64,000 nucleotides of DNA from Pseudomonas sp. FP1742 (GTDB taxonomy: Bacteria > Pseudomonadota > Gammaproteobacteria > Pseudomonadales > Pseudomonadaceae): the NCBI RefSeq assembly GCF_030687145.1, contig NZ_CP117460.1, positions 5,828,001 through 5,892,000 on the forward strand, written 5' to 3'. Below the pieces are notes generated by a model. It saw only the letters and a program-made list of their open reading frames with translations. It ran no database searches and was not told where the DNA came from. The position numbers were made by a program, and so were the translations under genes. Positions 10,750-20,292 of this stretch are shown piece after piece (within the stretch, counting starts at the first letter, position 1; every line of letters begins with the position of its first letter).

Positions 10750-10782
10750 ACGCCCGCAAGGCCTTAAAAGCCTTGCGGGCGT
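10750..10782 (-). terminator. Intrinsic terminator downstream of lipA
   Basis: ACGCCCGCAAGGC (10750-10762) pairs perfectly with 10770-10782 around a 7-base loop. On the minus strand the stem is followed by TTTTCATT, a usable U-tract, and lies 22 bases after the lipA stop. It is also T-rich on the plus side (GTTCTTTTT). Confidence 0.85.
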
Positions 10783-10803
10783 GTTCTTTTTCTCAGCGCG
10801 GAA

Positions 10804-11826
10804 TCAGGACGACATCAACTCGGCCTTGACCAGCTTCGCCTGCTCGTCGGCGTGGTACGAGGAGCGTACCAGCGGGCCGGAAGCGACGTTCTTGAAGCCC
10901 ATCTTGTAACCTTCCTCGGCGAACCAGGCGAAGGTGTCCGGGTGCACGAAGCGCTGAACCGGCAAGTGACTGCGGGATGGTTGCAGATACTGGCCCAGGG
11001 TCAGCATGTCGATGTCGTGCTCGCGCATGCGCTTCATGACTTCGATGACTTCTTCGTCGGTCTCACCCAGCCCCAGCATCAGGCCGGACTTGGTCGGAAT
11101 GTGCGGCATCATTTGCTTGAAGCGTTGCAACAGGGTCAGCGACCACTGGTAATCCGAACCCGGGCGCGCAGCCTTGTACAGGCGTGGCACGGTTTCCAGG
11201 TTGTGGTTGAACACATCCGGCGGCTCGGCGGCGGTGATTTCCAGCGCAACGTCCATGCGGCCACGGTAGTCCGGGACCAGGGTTTCGAGCTGTACGTTCG
11301 GCGACAGTTTGCGGATTTCGCGGATGCAGTCGGCAAAGTGCTGGGCACCACCGTCACGCAGGTCGTCACGGTCCACCGAGGTGATCACCACGTATTTCAG
11401 TTTCAGGTCGGCGATGGCAATGGCCAGGCTTTCCGGCTCGTTCACGTCCAGTGGCTTCGGACGGCCATGGCCAACGTCGCAGAACGGGCAACGACGGGTG
11501 CAGATGTCACCCATGATCATGAAGGTCGCGGTGCCACCGGAGAAGCACTCGCCCAGGTTCGGGCAGGACGCTTCTTCGCAAACGCTGTGCAGCTTGTGTT
11601 TGCGCAGCAGGGCCTTGATGCGGTCAACCTCCGGGGAAACCGGGATGCGCACGCGAATCCAGTCGGGTTTCTTCGGCAGTTCGGTAGTCGGGATGATCTT
11701 CACCGGGATGCGTGCAACCTTCTCGGCGCCGCGCAGCTTGACGCCGGCTTCAACCTTGGCACGCGGGGCCGGACGCTCGGTGACATCGAGCGTCGGGATC
11801 ATGGTTTGCACTGCATCAGTAGTCAT
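10804..11826 (-). CDS. lipA: Lipoyl synthase
   Basis: Radical-SAM enzyme that inserts two sulphurs into protein-bound octanoyl groups of 2-oxoacid dehydrogenases and the glycine cleavage H protein. Its 340 residues include both 4Fe-4S cluster motifs: the auxiliary cluster Cys83-Cys88-Cys94 ([12 protein letters not shown]) and the SAM cluster Cys109-Cys113-Cys116 (CTRRCPFC). The [14 protein letters not shown] tail is conserved. The gene starts one base after the lipB stop, so translation is probably coupled. The operon runs ybeD-lipB-lipA and ends at a strong terminator. Confidence 0.98.
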   Translation of the reverse strand: MTTDAVQTMIPTLDVTERPAPRAKVEAGVKLRGAEKVARIPVKIIPTTELPKKPDWIRVRIPVSPEVDRIKALLRKHKLHSVCEEASCPNLGECFSGGTATFMIMGDICTRRCPFCDVGHGRPKPLDVNEPESLAIAIADLKLKYVVITSVDRDDLRDGGAQHFADCIREIRKLSPNVQLETLVPDYRGRMDVALEITAAEPPDVFNHNLETVPRLYKAARPGSDYQWSLTLLQRFKQMMPHIPTKSGLMLGLGETDEEVIEVMKRMREHDIDMLTLGQYLQPSRSHLPVQRFVHPDTFAWFAEEGYKMGFKNVASGPLVRSSYHADEQAKLVKAELMSS

Positions 11827-11827
11827 A

Positions 11828-12475
11828 TCAGTCGATTCCGCCCGTTAGGGTCGTCTGCTCAGCATAGTCGAGGTGTTTGACGAGCTGCGCGCGCAGCCGG
11901 GCACTTACCTCGGCAAATTCAATCGGTCCTGCGTGATCGCGCAGCTGGGTCATCGCCAGCCCGGCATAGCCGCAGGGATTAATCCGTCGAAACGGTTCCA
12001 GGTTCATATCCACGTTCAGGGCCAGGCCATGAAAGGAACAACCGTGGCGGATCCGCAGACCCAAGGACGCGATTTTCGCGCCATCGACATAAACACCCGG
12101 CGCATCCGGCTTGGCCACAGCGGTCACGCCGTAACTGGCCAGCAGCTCGATCAGGCATTGCTCCATGCGGCTGACCAGATCACGCACGCCGAAACCCAGT
12201 TTGCGCACATCCAGCAACAGGTAGGCCACCAACTGGCCCGGACCGTGGTAAGTCACCTGACCACCGCGATCGACCTTTACCACCGGAATATCCCCGGGCA
12301 GCAACAGGTGCTCAGCCTTGCCGGCCTGGCCCTGGGTGAACACCGGCGGGTGTTCCACCAGCCAGATCTCGTCGGCGGCATCGCTGCCGCGTTCGTTGGT
12401 GAAGCGTTGCATGGCATGCCAGACCGGCTCGTAAGCCATCTGGCCGAGCTCGCGAAAGCCCAGCGTGCCGGACAT
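11828..12475 (-). CDS. lipB: Octanoyl-[ACP]:protein N-octanoyltransferase
   Basis: Transfers octanoate from acyl carrier protein to lipoyl domains, the step before LipA. It has 215 residues with the family motifs [29 protein letters not shown] (catalytic lysine) and NPCGYAGL (catalytic cysteine). The ATG at 12475 is chosen over a GTG three bases upstream: it overlaps the ybeD stop as TGATG, an arrangement for coupled translation. lipA follows after one base. Confidence 0.96.
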   Translation of the reverse strand: MSGTLGFRELGQMAYEPVWHAMQRFTNERGSDAADEIWLVEHPPVFTQGQAGKAEHLLLPGDIPVVKVDRGGQVTYHGPGQLVAYLLLDVRKLGFGVRDLVSRMEQCLIELLASYGVTAVAKPDAPGVYVDGAKIASLGLRIRHGCSFHGLALNVDMNLEPFRRINPCGYAGLAMTQLRDHAGPIEFAEVSARLRAQLVKHLDYAEQTTLTGGID

Positions 12476-12750
12476 CACAGCACCATGTGCACGAAACCGG
12501 TAGCCCGCAACTCGCTGTTGATGTCGTACAGCTGTTCCTGGCCGGTGGCGATGATGTGCAACTGGATGGTCGTGTACTTGCCGTTGGTACTCTGCCGTTC
12601 GGCAAAAGTGTTGTGATCAACGGTCGCGTGTTTCTCAAGGATTGCGATGATCTTGTCCTTGAATCCCACACCGGTGTCGCCGATTACCTTGATCGGGTAA
12701 TCCGCGCAGGGGAATTCGATTTTTGGCGCCTTTGCTTCGGTGTCTGTCAT
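12475..12750 (-). CDS. ybeD: YbeD family protein (DUF493)
   Basis: A 91-residue cytoplasmic protein of the YbeD/DUF493 family, which has an ACT-like regulatory fold. Visible hallmarks: [15 protein letters not shown] near the start and [20 protein letters not shown] at the end of the domain. It is nearly always next to lipB and is assumed to assist lipoate metabolism, though the role is unproven. It is the first gene of the ybeD-lipB-lipA operon, with dacA upstream after about 80 bases. Confidence 0.92.
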   Translation of the reverse strand: MTDTEAKAPKIEFPCADYPIKVIGDTGVGFKDKIIAILEKHATVDHNTFAERQSTNGKYTTIQLHIIATGQEQLYDINSELRATGFVHMVL

Positions 12751-12830
12751 GGCGTAACGGCCTCGTAAGCCGTGGCAACGGACATGGCCCCGTTCTGGAT
12801 TGGAACGGGGCCATGCAGGTCCACACTAAT

Positions 12831-13988
12831 TCAGTTGAACAAGCCGTAGAAGAATAGACGGATGCTATCCCACATGCGGCGGAAGATACCACCTTCGTCG
12901 ACCGCGTCCAGCGCGATCAGGTCGGCGCTGTGCACCACTTTGTCGTCCAGTTTCACTTCGACTTTACCAATCACGTCGCCCTTGGCGATTGGCGCAACCA
13001 GTTGCGGGGTCATGGTCATGCTGGCGGCGAGCTTTTTCAGCTGGCCTTTGGGCAAGGTCATGGTCAGGTCTTGAGCCAGGCCGGCCTTGACTTGATTGGT
13101 GGTGCCTTTCCAGACAGGTGCCTGAGCCAGCTCGGCGCCTTTCTGATAGAAGGTCTGGGTTTCGAAGAAGCGGAAACCGTAAGTCAGCAATTTCTGGGTT
13201 TCGGCAGCACGAGCCACTTCGCTGTTGGTGCCGAACACCACGGCGATCAGGCGCATGCCATCACGTACGGCCGAAGACACCATGCAGTAGCCGGCTTCGT
13301 CGGTGTGACCGGTTTTCAGACCGTCGACAGTCTTGTCGCGCCACAGCAGCAGGTTGCGGTTAGGCTGCTTGATGCCGTTCCAGAAGAACTCTTTCTGCGA
13401 GTAGATCGCGTAGTGAGCCGGGTCTTCGTGGATGATCGCGCGAGCCAGCACGGCCATGTCGTGAGCCGACGAGTAGTGCTCCGGGTTCGGCAGGCCGGTC
13501 GGGTTCATGAAGTGGGTGTTGGTCATGCCCAGATCGGCCACGGTTTTGTTCATCAGGTCGGCGAATGCGTCTTCGCTGCCGGCGATGTGCTCGGCGAGCG
13601 CAACACTGGCGTCGTTGCCCGACTGAATGATGATGCCGTGCAGCAGATCACTGACGGTGACTTGCGAGCCGACCTTGATGAACATCCGCGAACCGCCGGT
13701 ACGCCAGGCGTTCTCGCTGACGGTCACCGGATCGTTTTCGCCGATCTGGCCACGACGGATTTCCAGGGTCGCGATGTACGCGGTCATCAGCTTGGTCAGG
13801 CTGGCCGGGGGCAGACGCTGGTCGCCATTGTTCTCTACCAGCACGTTGCCGCTGCTGGCGTCCATGAGTACATAGGCTTTGGCGGCCAGTTGCGGTGGCG
13901 ACGGCATCATCTCGACCGCGAATGCGGCAGGCGAGAGGAGCAGCGGGACTAGCAGGCACAGGCGTTTGGCAAAGGTGGTGATGTTCAT
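12831..13988 (-). CDS. dacA: D-alanyl-D-alanine carboxypeptidase (PBP5/6 type)
   Basis: Trims the terminal D-Ala of murein pentapeptides in the periplasm. It has 385 residues with a cleaved signal peptide (ends around AAFA). The active-site motifs are all present: SLTK (Ser63, Lys66), SGN in IQSGNDASVALAEH, and KTG in GLKTGHTDEAGYC. The C-terminal PBP5_C domain ends in an amphipathic helix (GGIFRRMWDSIRLFFYGLF) that anchors it to the inner membrane. It lies between ybeD and rlpA; P. aeruginosa calls the homologue dacC. Confidence 0.95.
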   Translation of the reverse strand: MNITTFAKRLCLLVPLLLSPAAFAVEMMPSPPQLAAKAYVLMDASSGNVLVENNGDQRLPPASLTKLMTAYIATLEIRRGQIGENDPVTVSENAWRTGGSRMFIKVGSQVTVSDLLHGIIIQSGNDASVALAEHIAGSEDAFADLMNKTVADLGMTNTHFMNPTGLPNPEHYSSAHDMAVLARAIIHEDPAHYAIYSQKEFFWNGIKQPNRNLLLWRDKTVDGLKTGHTDEAGYCMVSSAVRDGMRLIAVVFGTNSEVARAAETQKLLTYGFRFFETQTFYQKGAELAQAPVWKGTTNQVKAGLAQDLTMTLPKGQLKKLAASMTMTPQLVAPIAKGDVIGKVEVKLDDKVVHSADLIALDAVDEGGIFRRMWDSIRLFFYGLFN

Positions 13989-14169
13989 CCGTCTCTCGAA
14001 ATCGCTAATGGAAACTGCCCTAGGGCAAAACTAATCAGACAACTTTATAAAAGCTGTCACGTATTCAGTTGCTCACTCTGTAACCCTTGCCGGGCTTTTG
14101 TTCTTCAACGAGCCAACAACCCGGTTCGCCCCCCAAACCGCAAGCGAACCGTCAATCAGGTACTACGTG

Positions 14170-15165
14170 TTACTCGGCGGTGACCAGGCTCGGCGAACCG
14201 AGATTGGCCAGGCGCACGCTGTTCTGCACTTGCTGGATTTCACCTGGCGAGCCGATCGGCCCCATGCGTACCCGATGCAGTGTCTGCTGGTTACGCACGA
14301 TCGAGCTGATGAACACCGGAGCGCTCACCATCCCGCTGAGCTTCGATCTCAGGAGTTCTGCAGCGTCCGGGTTGGCGAACGCGCCCACCTGCAGATACTG
14401 GCCAGAGGCTGGTACAGAAGCGTTTTTTTTTGCATCGATCTGCACGGGCACAACGGCCGCGGCGTGTTGCTGCGGCGGTGGCGTCCATTGCTCGACGGTG
14501 CCGGTGGATGCCGTCACGGTCGGCGTGGCATTTTGCGCCACTTGCGGCTCGTTGAGCATCAACGGTGCCGGACGACCTTTCTGCGCCCACCATTCTTGCG
14601 GGTCGATGCCTTCGACCTTGACCCGCGCCGTGCCGATTTCAGCGTAGCCAAGCTTCTTGGCGGCCGCATAGGACAAGTCGATGATCCGGTCCGAATAGAA
14701 CGGCCCACGGTCGTTGACCCGCAGAATCACCGTTTTGTTGTTGTCCAGGTTAGTCACCCGAACGTAACTTGGCAGCGGCAATGTCTTGTGAGCGGCGCTC
14801 ATGCCGTACAAGTCATACACCTCACCGTTGGCGGTGTTCTGACCGTGAAACTTGGTGCCATACCAGGACGCCGTGCCCGAAGCGACGTAACGCTTGGACT
14901 CTTGCAGCGGGAAGTAAGTCTTGCCCAGCACGGTGTACGGGTTGGCTTTATAAGGACCGCTATGCAGGGTCGGTGTGGCATCCGGGATACGCGACACATC
15001 GACGTCCCACCAGGGTGCGCCATCCTTGTGCGCCCGGTTGATATCCAGGCCAGGGACCGAACGAACGGCGGTGGAAGACTTCTGAGTCGGTGAGCGGCTG
15101 GTCGAACAACTGGCGACCAGCACCGCCAACGCGGCGAATGCCATGAGCTTCAGGGGTTTATTCAT
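14170..15165 (-). CDS. rlpA: Septal-ring lytic transglycosylase RlpA, lipoprotein
   Basis: Outer-membrane lipoprotein that in P. aeruginosa cuts denuded glycan strands at the septum. It has 331 residues, lipobox VASC (Cys20), and a double-psi beta-barrel with ASGTASWYGTKFHGQ and VRVNDRGPF-type sequence (ILRVNDRGPFYSDRIIDLS) holding the catalytic Asp region. A proline- and alanine-rich linker follows, then a C-terminal SPOR domain that binds denuded peptidoglycan (YLQVGAFANPDAAELL). The start at 15165 puts the signal peptide first. It sits directly downstream of an SltB-type transglycosylase. Confidence 0.95.
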   Translation of the reverse strand: MNKPLKLMAFAALAVLVASCSTSRSPTQKSSTAVRSVPGLDINRAHKDGAPWWDVDVSRIPDATPTLHSGPYKANPYTVLGKTYFPLQESKRYVASGTASWYGTKFHGQNTANGEVYDLYGMSAAHKTLPLPSYVRVTNLDNNKTVILRVNDRGPFYSDRIIDLSYAAAKKLGYAEIGTARVKVEGIDPQEWWAQKGRPAPLMLNEPQVAQNATPTVTASTGTVEQWTPPPQQHAAAVVPVQIDAKKNASVPASGQYLQVGAFANPDAAELLRSKLSGMVSAPVFISSIVRNQQTLHRVRMGPIGSPGEIQQVQNSVRLANLGSPSLVTAE

Positions 15166-15179
15166 AGGCAATGCCCGCA

Positions 15180-16190
15180 TTACTTGACGCCCCGTGCTTG
15201 GACCAGCTGTTCAGACAGTTGATGTACAGCCATGGCGTACATCACGCTGCGGTTATAACGCGTAATCGCGTAAAAATTCGTCAGGCCCATCCAGTATTCC
15301 GGGCCATTGTCACCTTCCAGGCGGAAAGCCGTGACCGGCATATCATCGCGCAGCGCATCATGACTCGACCAGCCCAGCGCCCGCAACTCCCCGACGGTTT
15401 TCGTCGGCTCGATGCCGTCGGTCAGCCCGTCGTCCACCTGATCGCCGCGCACATCGGCACGGCTGACCACAGGTTCGCCGGCGACCCAGCCATGTTGCTT
15501 GAAATAACTGGCGACGCTGCCGATGGCGTCATCGGGGTTGGTCCAGATATTGATGTGGCCGTCACCGTCGAAATCCACGGCATAGGCGCGAAAACTGCTC
15601 GGCATGAACTGCGGCAACCCCATGGCCCCGGCGTAGGAGCCTTTGAGTGTCAGCGGGTCGACCTGCTCTTCACGGGCCAGCAGCAGGAATTCGCGCAATT
15701 CCTTGCGGAAGAAATCGGCACGGGGAGGATAGTCGAAACCCAGGGTCGACAAGGCGTCGATCACCCGATAATTACCGGTATTGCGGCCAAAAAAGGTCTC
15801 GACGCCGATGATCGAGACGATCACCTGCGCCGGCACGCCGTATTCCTGCTCGGCACGGGCCAGCACCGCCTCGTGCTGACGCCAGAAGTCCACGCCACGG
15901 GCGATACGCGCATCGGTGATGAACATCGGGCGATATTCTTTCCACTGCTTGACGCGTTCGGCCGGTTTGGAGATCGCGTCCAGAATCGTCTGTTTGCGCT
16001 CGGCTTCGCGGAACACGCCCATCAGCTGTTCACCGGCAAAGCCGTAGTCGCGGGTCATTTCACCGACGAACTCGGCCACCTGGGGTGAACCTTCGTAATC
16101 GCCGGCCAACGCTTCCTGCACGGAACCAAGGATGCCCACCAGGCCGACCCACGGTGCGTATCGAGTCGCCCAGCCACGCATTACTTGCAT
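15180..16190 (-). CDS. Lytic murein transglycosylase B (SltB1/MltB family)
   Basis: A 336-residue periplasmic transglycosylase with a hydrophobic N-terminal signal (WVGLVGILGSVQEALA) but no lipobox cysteine, as in the soluble SltB1 of P. aeruginosa. Catalytic motifs: VSIIGVETFFGRNTG with the catalytic Glu, GSYAGAMGLPQFMPSS, and the EF-hand-like FDGDGHINIW. The ATG at 16190 is supported by AAGGTG nine bases upstream; other in-frame starts lie at 16226 and 16181. It is in the mrdA-rodA-sltB-rlpA-dacA wall-elongation cluster. Confidence 0.93.
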   Translation of the reverse strand: MQVMRGWATRYAPWVGLVGILGSVQEALAGDYEGSPQVAEFVGEMTRDYGFAGEQLMGVFREAERKQTILDAISKPAERVKQWKEYRPMFITDARIARGVDFWRQHEAVLARAEQEYGVPAQVIVSIIGVETFFGRNTGNYRVIDALSTLGFDYPPRADFFRKELREFLLLAREEQVDPLTLKGSYAGAMGLPQFMPSSFRAYAVDFDGDGHINIWTNPDDAIGSVASYFKQHGWVAGEPVVSRADVRGDQVDDGLTDGIEPTKTVGELRALGWSSHDALRDDMPVTAFRLEGDNGPEYWMGLTNFYAITRYNRSVMYAMAVHQLSEQLVQARGVK

Positions 16191-16207
16191 TGAAATCTTC
16201 ACCTTAT

Positions 16208-17311
16208 TCAAACCTGTGCGATCCACTTGCGATGGGTATGGATCGACATCAAAACCCCAAACGCTGACAGTAGCGTCACCAGCGAAGTTCCTCCGTAGCT
16301 AATGAACGGCAACGGCACCCCCACCACCGGCAACAGGCCACTGACCATACCGATGTTGACGAAAACGTAAACAAAAAACGTCATGGTCAGGCTGCCCGCG
16401 AGCAATTTGCCGAACAATGTCTGGGCCTGGGCGGTAATCACCAGCCCGCGACCGATCAACAACAGGTAAATCAGCAACAATGCGCAGATCCCCACCAGGC
16501 CGAACTCTTCACCCAGCACCGCAATAATGAAGTCGGTGTGGCTTTCCGGCAGGAAGTCCAGGTGCGACTGGGTGCCGAGCAACCAGCCTTTGCCGAAGAC
16601 GCCGCCGGAGCCGATGGCCGCTTTCGACTGAATGATGTTCCAGCCTGTGCCCAGCGGATCGCTCTCGGGGTCGAGGAAAGTCAGGATTCGCTGCTTTTGA
16701 TAGTCGTGCATGATGAAGAACCACATGCCGACCGCCACCGGCACTGCCGCGGCAATCACGCTGAGAATCCAGCGCCAGCGCAGGCCGCCCATGAACAGAA
16801 CGAACGCACCACCGGCGAGAATAAGCAGAGAAGTGCCGAGGTCGGGCTGACGCACGATCAAGATGAACGGCAGCCCGATCAGAAACAGACTGACACCTAC
16901 ATGCTTGAGCTGCGGCGGCAAGGTGCGCTTGGACAGGTACCAGGCGATGGTCGCCGGCATCAGGATCTTCATGAATTCCGAGGGCTGGAAGCGGATCACC
17001 CCGGGAATGTTGATCCAGCGCGTGGCGCCCATGGCGTTGTGGCCCATGACATCCACGACTACCAGCAACAACACGCCAATCACATAACCGACCGGCACCC
17101 AGCGGGCCATGAAGCGCGGTTCGAACTGGGCGATGACGATCATCGATACCAGGCCGATACCGAAGGAAGTCGCTTGCTTGGCCAACAGATCCCAGCTCTT
17201 GCCGCTGGCCGAATACAGCACGAACAGACTGCCGGCAGCGAGGGTCAGCAGCAGGATCAGCAGCGGGCCGTCGATGTGCAGGCGTTGCAGCAGCGTCGCA
17301 CGGCGCCGCAT
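16208..17311 (-). CDS. rodA: Rod-shape glycosyltransferase RodA (SEDS family)
   Basis: SEDS peptidoglycan polymerase of the elongasome, partner of PBP2. It is a polytopic membrane protein with about ten hydrophobic segments. SEDS motifs: GATRWINIPG, FQPSEFMKI, RQPDLGTSLL, the large loop with HTDFIIAVLGEEFG, and PLPFISYGGTSL at the end. The ATG at 17311 gives 367 residues, the family length, and has GAGG five bases upstream; GTG starts at 17353 and 17371 are possible. It follows mrdA by about 30 bases. Confidence 0.95.
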   Translation of the reverse strand: MRRRATLLQRLHIDGPLLILLLTLAAGSLFVLYSASGKSWDLLAKQATSFGIGLVSMIVIAQFEPRFMARWVPVGYVIGVLLLVVVDVMGHNAMGATRWINIPGVIRFQPSEFMKILMPATIAWYLSKRTLPPQLKHVGVSLFLIGLPFILIVRQPDLGTSLLILAGGAFVLFMGGLRWRWILSVIAAAVPVAVGMWFFIMHDYQKQRILTFLDPESDPLGTGWNIIQSKAAIGSGGVFGKGWLLGTQSHLDFLPESHTDFIIAVLGEEFGLVGICALLLIYLLLIGRGLVITAQAQTLFGKLLAGSLTMTFFVYVFVNIGMVSGLLPVVGVPLPFISYGGTSLVTLLSAFGVLMSIHTHRKWIAQV

Positions 17312-17342
17312 CACATCCTCGCTGGACAGAATGCGATCGAAA

Positions 17343-19238
17343 TTACTCTTCACGGGCCGTAGCCTCCGCACTGATAGGGCTGGCGTATTCGGCTTTCAGT
17401 CGGCCGTCCTGGTCGAGGAGCCAGGCGTCCATGACTTGACGCACCACCGGCGCGGCGACGCCGGAACCGGACTCGCCGTTCTCGACCATCACCGACACCA
17501 CGATTTGCGGGTTGTCGGCCGGCGCGAAGCCGACGAACAAGGCGTGGTCGCGGTGGCGCTCCTGCACCTTGGAGCGGTCGTACTTCTCGCCCTGCTTGAT
17601 CGCAACCACCTGGGCCGTACCACTTTTGCCGGCAATCCGGTATTGCGCGCCGATCGACGCCTTGCGCGCCGTACCACGGGCACCGTGCATCACCTGCTGC
17701 ATGCCGTGGTTGACCTTGGTCCAGTCGGACGGGTCGCGCAGGATGATGTCCGGCATCGGATTTTCATCCTTCGGCTTCTCGCCCTCGATGGTCTTGGCCA
17801 GGTGCGGACGATTCCAGACACCCTTGTTGGCCACCAATGCCGTGGCCTGCGCCAGTTGCAACGGAGTGGACTGCATGTAGCCCTGCCCGATCCCCAGAAT
17901 CAGCGTCTCGCCCGGGAACCAGGCCTGACGACGGGTTACGCGCTTCCATTCCCGTGTCGGCATCAGCCCCGGCGACTCTTCGAACATGTCCAGGGAGACC
18001 TTCTGGCCAATGCCGAATTTGCTCAGGTAGGACGACAACCGATCAATCCCCAGCTTGTGCGCCAGGTCATAGAAGTAGGTGTCGTTGGAACGCATGATCG
18101 CCGTGTCGAGATCGACAAAGCCGTCACCGGTACGGTTCCAGTTGCGGTATTTGTGATCGTAGTTGGGCAGCATGTAGTAACCCGGGTCGAACACCCGGGT
18201 CGACGCCGTGACCACGCCCGCATCCAGGCCGGCAATCGCCACCGCCGGCTTGATGGTCGAACCCGGCGGGTACAGACCGCGCAGCACGCGGTTGAACAGT
18301 GGCCGGTCGATGGAGTCACGCAGCTCGGAGTAGGCCTTGAAACTGATGCCGGTGACGAACAGGTTCGGGTCGAAGCTCGGCTGGCTGACCATCGCCAGCA
18401 CCTCACCGGTTTTCGGGTCCAGCGCTACCACCGCGCCACGGCGACCGCCAAGCGCGGCTTCGGCGGCTTCCTGCAATTTGATGTCCAGGCTCAGGACGAT
18501 GTCCTTGCCGGATATCGGTTCGGTACGCTTGAGCACGCGCAATACGCGGCCCCGAGCGTTGGTCTCGACTTCTTCGTAACCCACCTGACCGTGCAGCTCG
18601 GGCTCGTAGAAGCGCTCGATGCCGGTTTTACCAATTTGATGGGTGCCGCTGTAACTCACCGGATCGAGCGACTTGAGCTCTTTCTCGTTGATCCGCCCCA
18701 TGTAACCCACCGAGTGCGCAAAGTGCGCGCCCTGCGGATAATGCCGCACCAGCTGCGCAACCACTTCCACGCCGGGCAGACGGAACTGGTTCACCGCGAT
18801 GCGGGCGATCTGCTCTTCGGTCAGCTCGAACAGGATCGGCACCGGCTCGAATGGCCGGCGCCCCTGACGCATGCGCTTCTCGAAGATCACCCGGTCCTCG
18901 GGCGTCAGCTCCAGCACTTCGACGATCACATCGAGCACTTGTTGCCAGTCGCCGGAACGTTCGCGGGTCATGCTCAGGCTGAAGCTGGGCCGGTTGTCGG
19001 CCACCACCACGCCATTGCGGTCGTAGATCAGCCCGCGAGTCGGCGGAATCGGCTGCACATGGACGCGATTGTTTTCCGACAGGGTCGAGTGGTACTCGTA
19101 CTGGATCACCTGAAGAAAATACAGCCGCGCGATCAGCACGCCGATCAGCGTGACTACCGCAATTGCCCCGAACACGACGCGGCCACGCACCAGACGGGCG
19201 TCTTTTTCGTGGTCCTTGATGCGGATCGGCTGGGACAT
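17343..19238 (-). CDS. mrdA: Penicillin-binding protein 2 (elongation transpeptidase)
   Basis: Class B PBP that cross-links new murein during cell elongation; it works with RodA, encoded next. It has 631 residues: a short cytoplasmic tail, one membrane anchor (VVFGAIAVVTLIGVLIARLYFLQ), a pedestal domain with PTRGLIYDRNGVVVADN, and a transpeptidase domain with STIK (Ser near residue 327, in PPGSTIKP), the SND motif and KSGTAQ. The start at 19238 drops 17 upstream residues that do not belong to the family. rlmH lies just upstream on the same strand. Confidence 0.96.
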   Translation of the reverse strand: MSQPIRIKDHEKDARLVRGRVVFGAIAVVTLIGVLIARLYFLQVIQYEYHSTLSENNRVHVQPIPPTRGLIYDRNGVVVADNRPSFSLSMTRERSGDWQQVLDVIVEVLELTPEDRVIFEKRMRQGRRPFEPVPILFELTEEQIARIAVNQFRLPGVEVVAQLVRHYPQGAHFAHSVGYMGRINEKELKSLDPVSYSGTHQIGKTGIERFYEPELHGQVGYEEVETNARGRVLRVLKRTEPISGKDIVLSLDIKLQEAAEAALGGRRGAVVALDPKTGEVLAMVSQPSFDPNLFVTGISFKAYSELRDSIDRPLFNRVLRGLYPPGSTIKPAVAIAGLDAGVVTASTRVFDPGYYMLPNYDHKYRNWNRTGDGFVDLDTAIMRSNDTYFYDLAHKLGIDRLSSYLSKFGIGQKVSLDMFEESPGLMPTREWKRVTRRQAWFPGETLILGIGQGYMQSTPLQLAQATALVANKGVWNRPHLAKTIEGEKPKDENPMPDIILRDPSDWTKVNHGMQQVMHGARGTARKASIGAQYRIAGKSGTAQVVAIKQGEKYDRSKVQERHRDHALFVGFAPADNPQIVVSVMVENGESGSGVAAPVVRQVMDAWLLDQDGRLKAEYASPISAEATAREE

Positions 19239-19248
19239 GGGGGCAGAA

Positions 19249-19716
19249 CTACTTGTGGTAAGGGTGGCCGGACAGCACTGTCCAGGCACGATACAGCTGT
19301 TCGCCGATCAGAATCCGCACCAGCGGGTGCGGCAACGTCAACGGCGACAACGACCAGCGTTGATCCGCCCGGGCACAGACTTCCGGCGCCAACCCCTCGG
19401 GGCCGCCGACCATGAAGTTCACCGTGCGCGAGTCCAGCCGCCAGCGATCGAGTTCGACCGCCAGTTGCTCGGTGCTCCAGGGCTTGCCGTGGACTTCGAG
19501 GGTGACAATGCGCTCATTCGGCCCGACCTTGGCCAGCATGGCTTCGCCTTCCTGACGGATAAAGCGCGCCACGTCGGCGTTCTTGCCGCGGGTGTTGAGC
19601 GGAATTTCCACCAGTTCCAGCGCCAGCTCGGACGGAAGACGCTTGGCATATTCATGCCAGCCTTCTTCCACCCACTTGGGCATGCGTGAACCGACGGCGA
19701 TCAGTCGCAGTCGCAC
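19249..19716 (-). CDS. rlmH: 23S rRNA (pseudouridine1915-N3)-methyltransferase
   Basis: SPOUT-class methyltransferase that modifies helix 69 of 23S rRNA on assembled 70S ribosomes. Its 155 residues match the family exactly: [19 protein letters not shown] at the start, FMVGGPEGL in the SAM-binding knot, [22 protein letters not shown] near the end. The start codon is GTG, preceded by an AGGGA-like sequence. The gene sits between rsfS and mrdA, the usual order. Confidence 0.97.
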   Translation of the reverse strand: MRLRLIAVGSRMPKWVEEGWHEYAKRLPSELALELVEIPLNTRGKNADVARFIRQEGEAMLAKVGPNERIVTLEVHGKPWSTEQLAVELDRWRLDSRTVNFMVGGPEGLAPEVCARADQRWSLSPLTLPHPLVRILIGEQLYRAWTVLSGHPYHK

Positions 19717-19725
19717 AGCGGTCCC

Positions 19726-20220
19726 TTATTGCTGGTCTTTGTTGAGCTTGATGAAATGCTCATGGGTGTTTTCCGGGCTGTGGTGCGCGGCGCTGCCGGC
19801 ACGGCTCTGCTCGGCACCCTGCCACAAACGCTCCAGGTCATAGAACTGGCGAGCACTGGCCGTCATCATGTGCACGATGACATCGTCCATATCCAGCAAC
19901 ACCCAGTCGCTGTCGCCCTTGCCTTCTTCACCCAACGGCTTGACGCCCTGGGCCTTGACCGCTTCGCGGACCTTATCCAGCATCGCGCCGATCTGGCGGT
20001 TGGAAGTACCAGTCGCGATGATCATGAAGTCAGTGATGCTCTGCTTTTCACGCACGTCGATCACCAGGATGTCCTGGGCCTTGACGTCTTCCAGGGCCGC
20101 CACGGCAACCTTGACCAGCTCTTCGCCACGCAGATCCGGGCCGGTGTCAGCCGCTACCGGCAGCGGAGCGCTCTTGAACGTGCCTTTGCGCTTTACTTTG
20201 TTTACGTCTTTGTCAGTCAT
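19726..20220 (-). CDS. rsfS: Ribosomal silencing factor RsfS
   Basis: Binds uL14 and blocks 30S-50S joining when nutrients are short. It is 164 residues long, with about 35 charged extra residues at the N-terminus and a Ser/Asn-rich C-terminal tail around the conserved core: DILVIDVREKQSITDFMIIATG, GDSDWVLLDMDDVIVHMM, YDLERLW. The gene is followed by rlmH and preceded by nadD at a 72-base gap. Confidence 0.96.
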   Translation of the reverse strand: MTDKDVNKVKRKGTFKSAPLPVAADTGPDLRGEELVKVAVAALEDVKAQDILVIDVREKQSITDFMIIATGTSNRQIGAMLDKVREAVKAQGVKPLGEEGKGDSDWVLLDMDDVIVHMMTASARQFYDLERLWQGAEQSRAGSAAHHSPENTHEHFIKLNKDQQ

Positions 20221-20292
20221 ATAAAACTCGTTTTGCTCGTATGTTCGGGCGCTTCGCTACACGCATTCACGTGCCTTGAAGCGCGCCCTTTT

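Noticed and set aside
17109..19415. 768-codon open frame on the plus strand
   Set aside because: It is antisense to mrdA and rodA, has His/Arg/Val-rich low-complexity composition and no family motif; it is a GC-bias shadow of the real gene.
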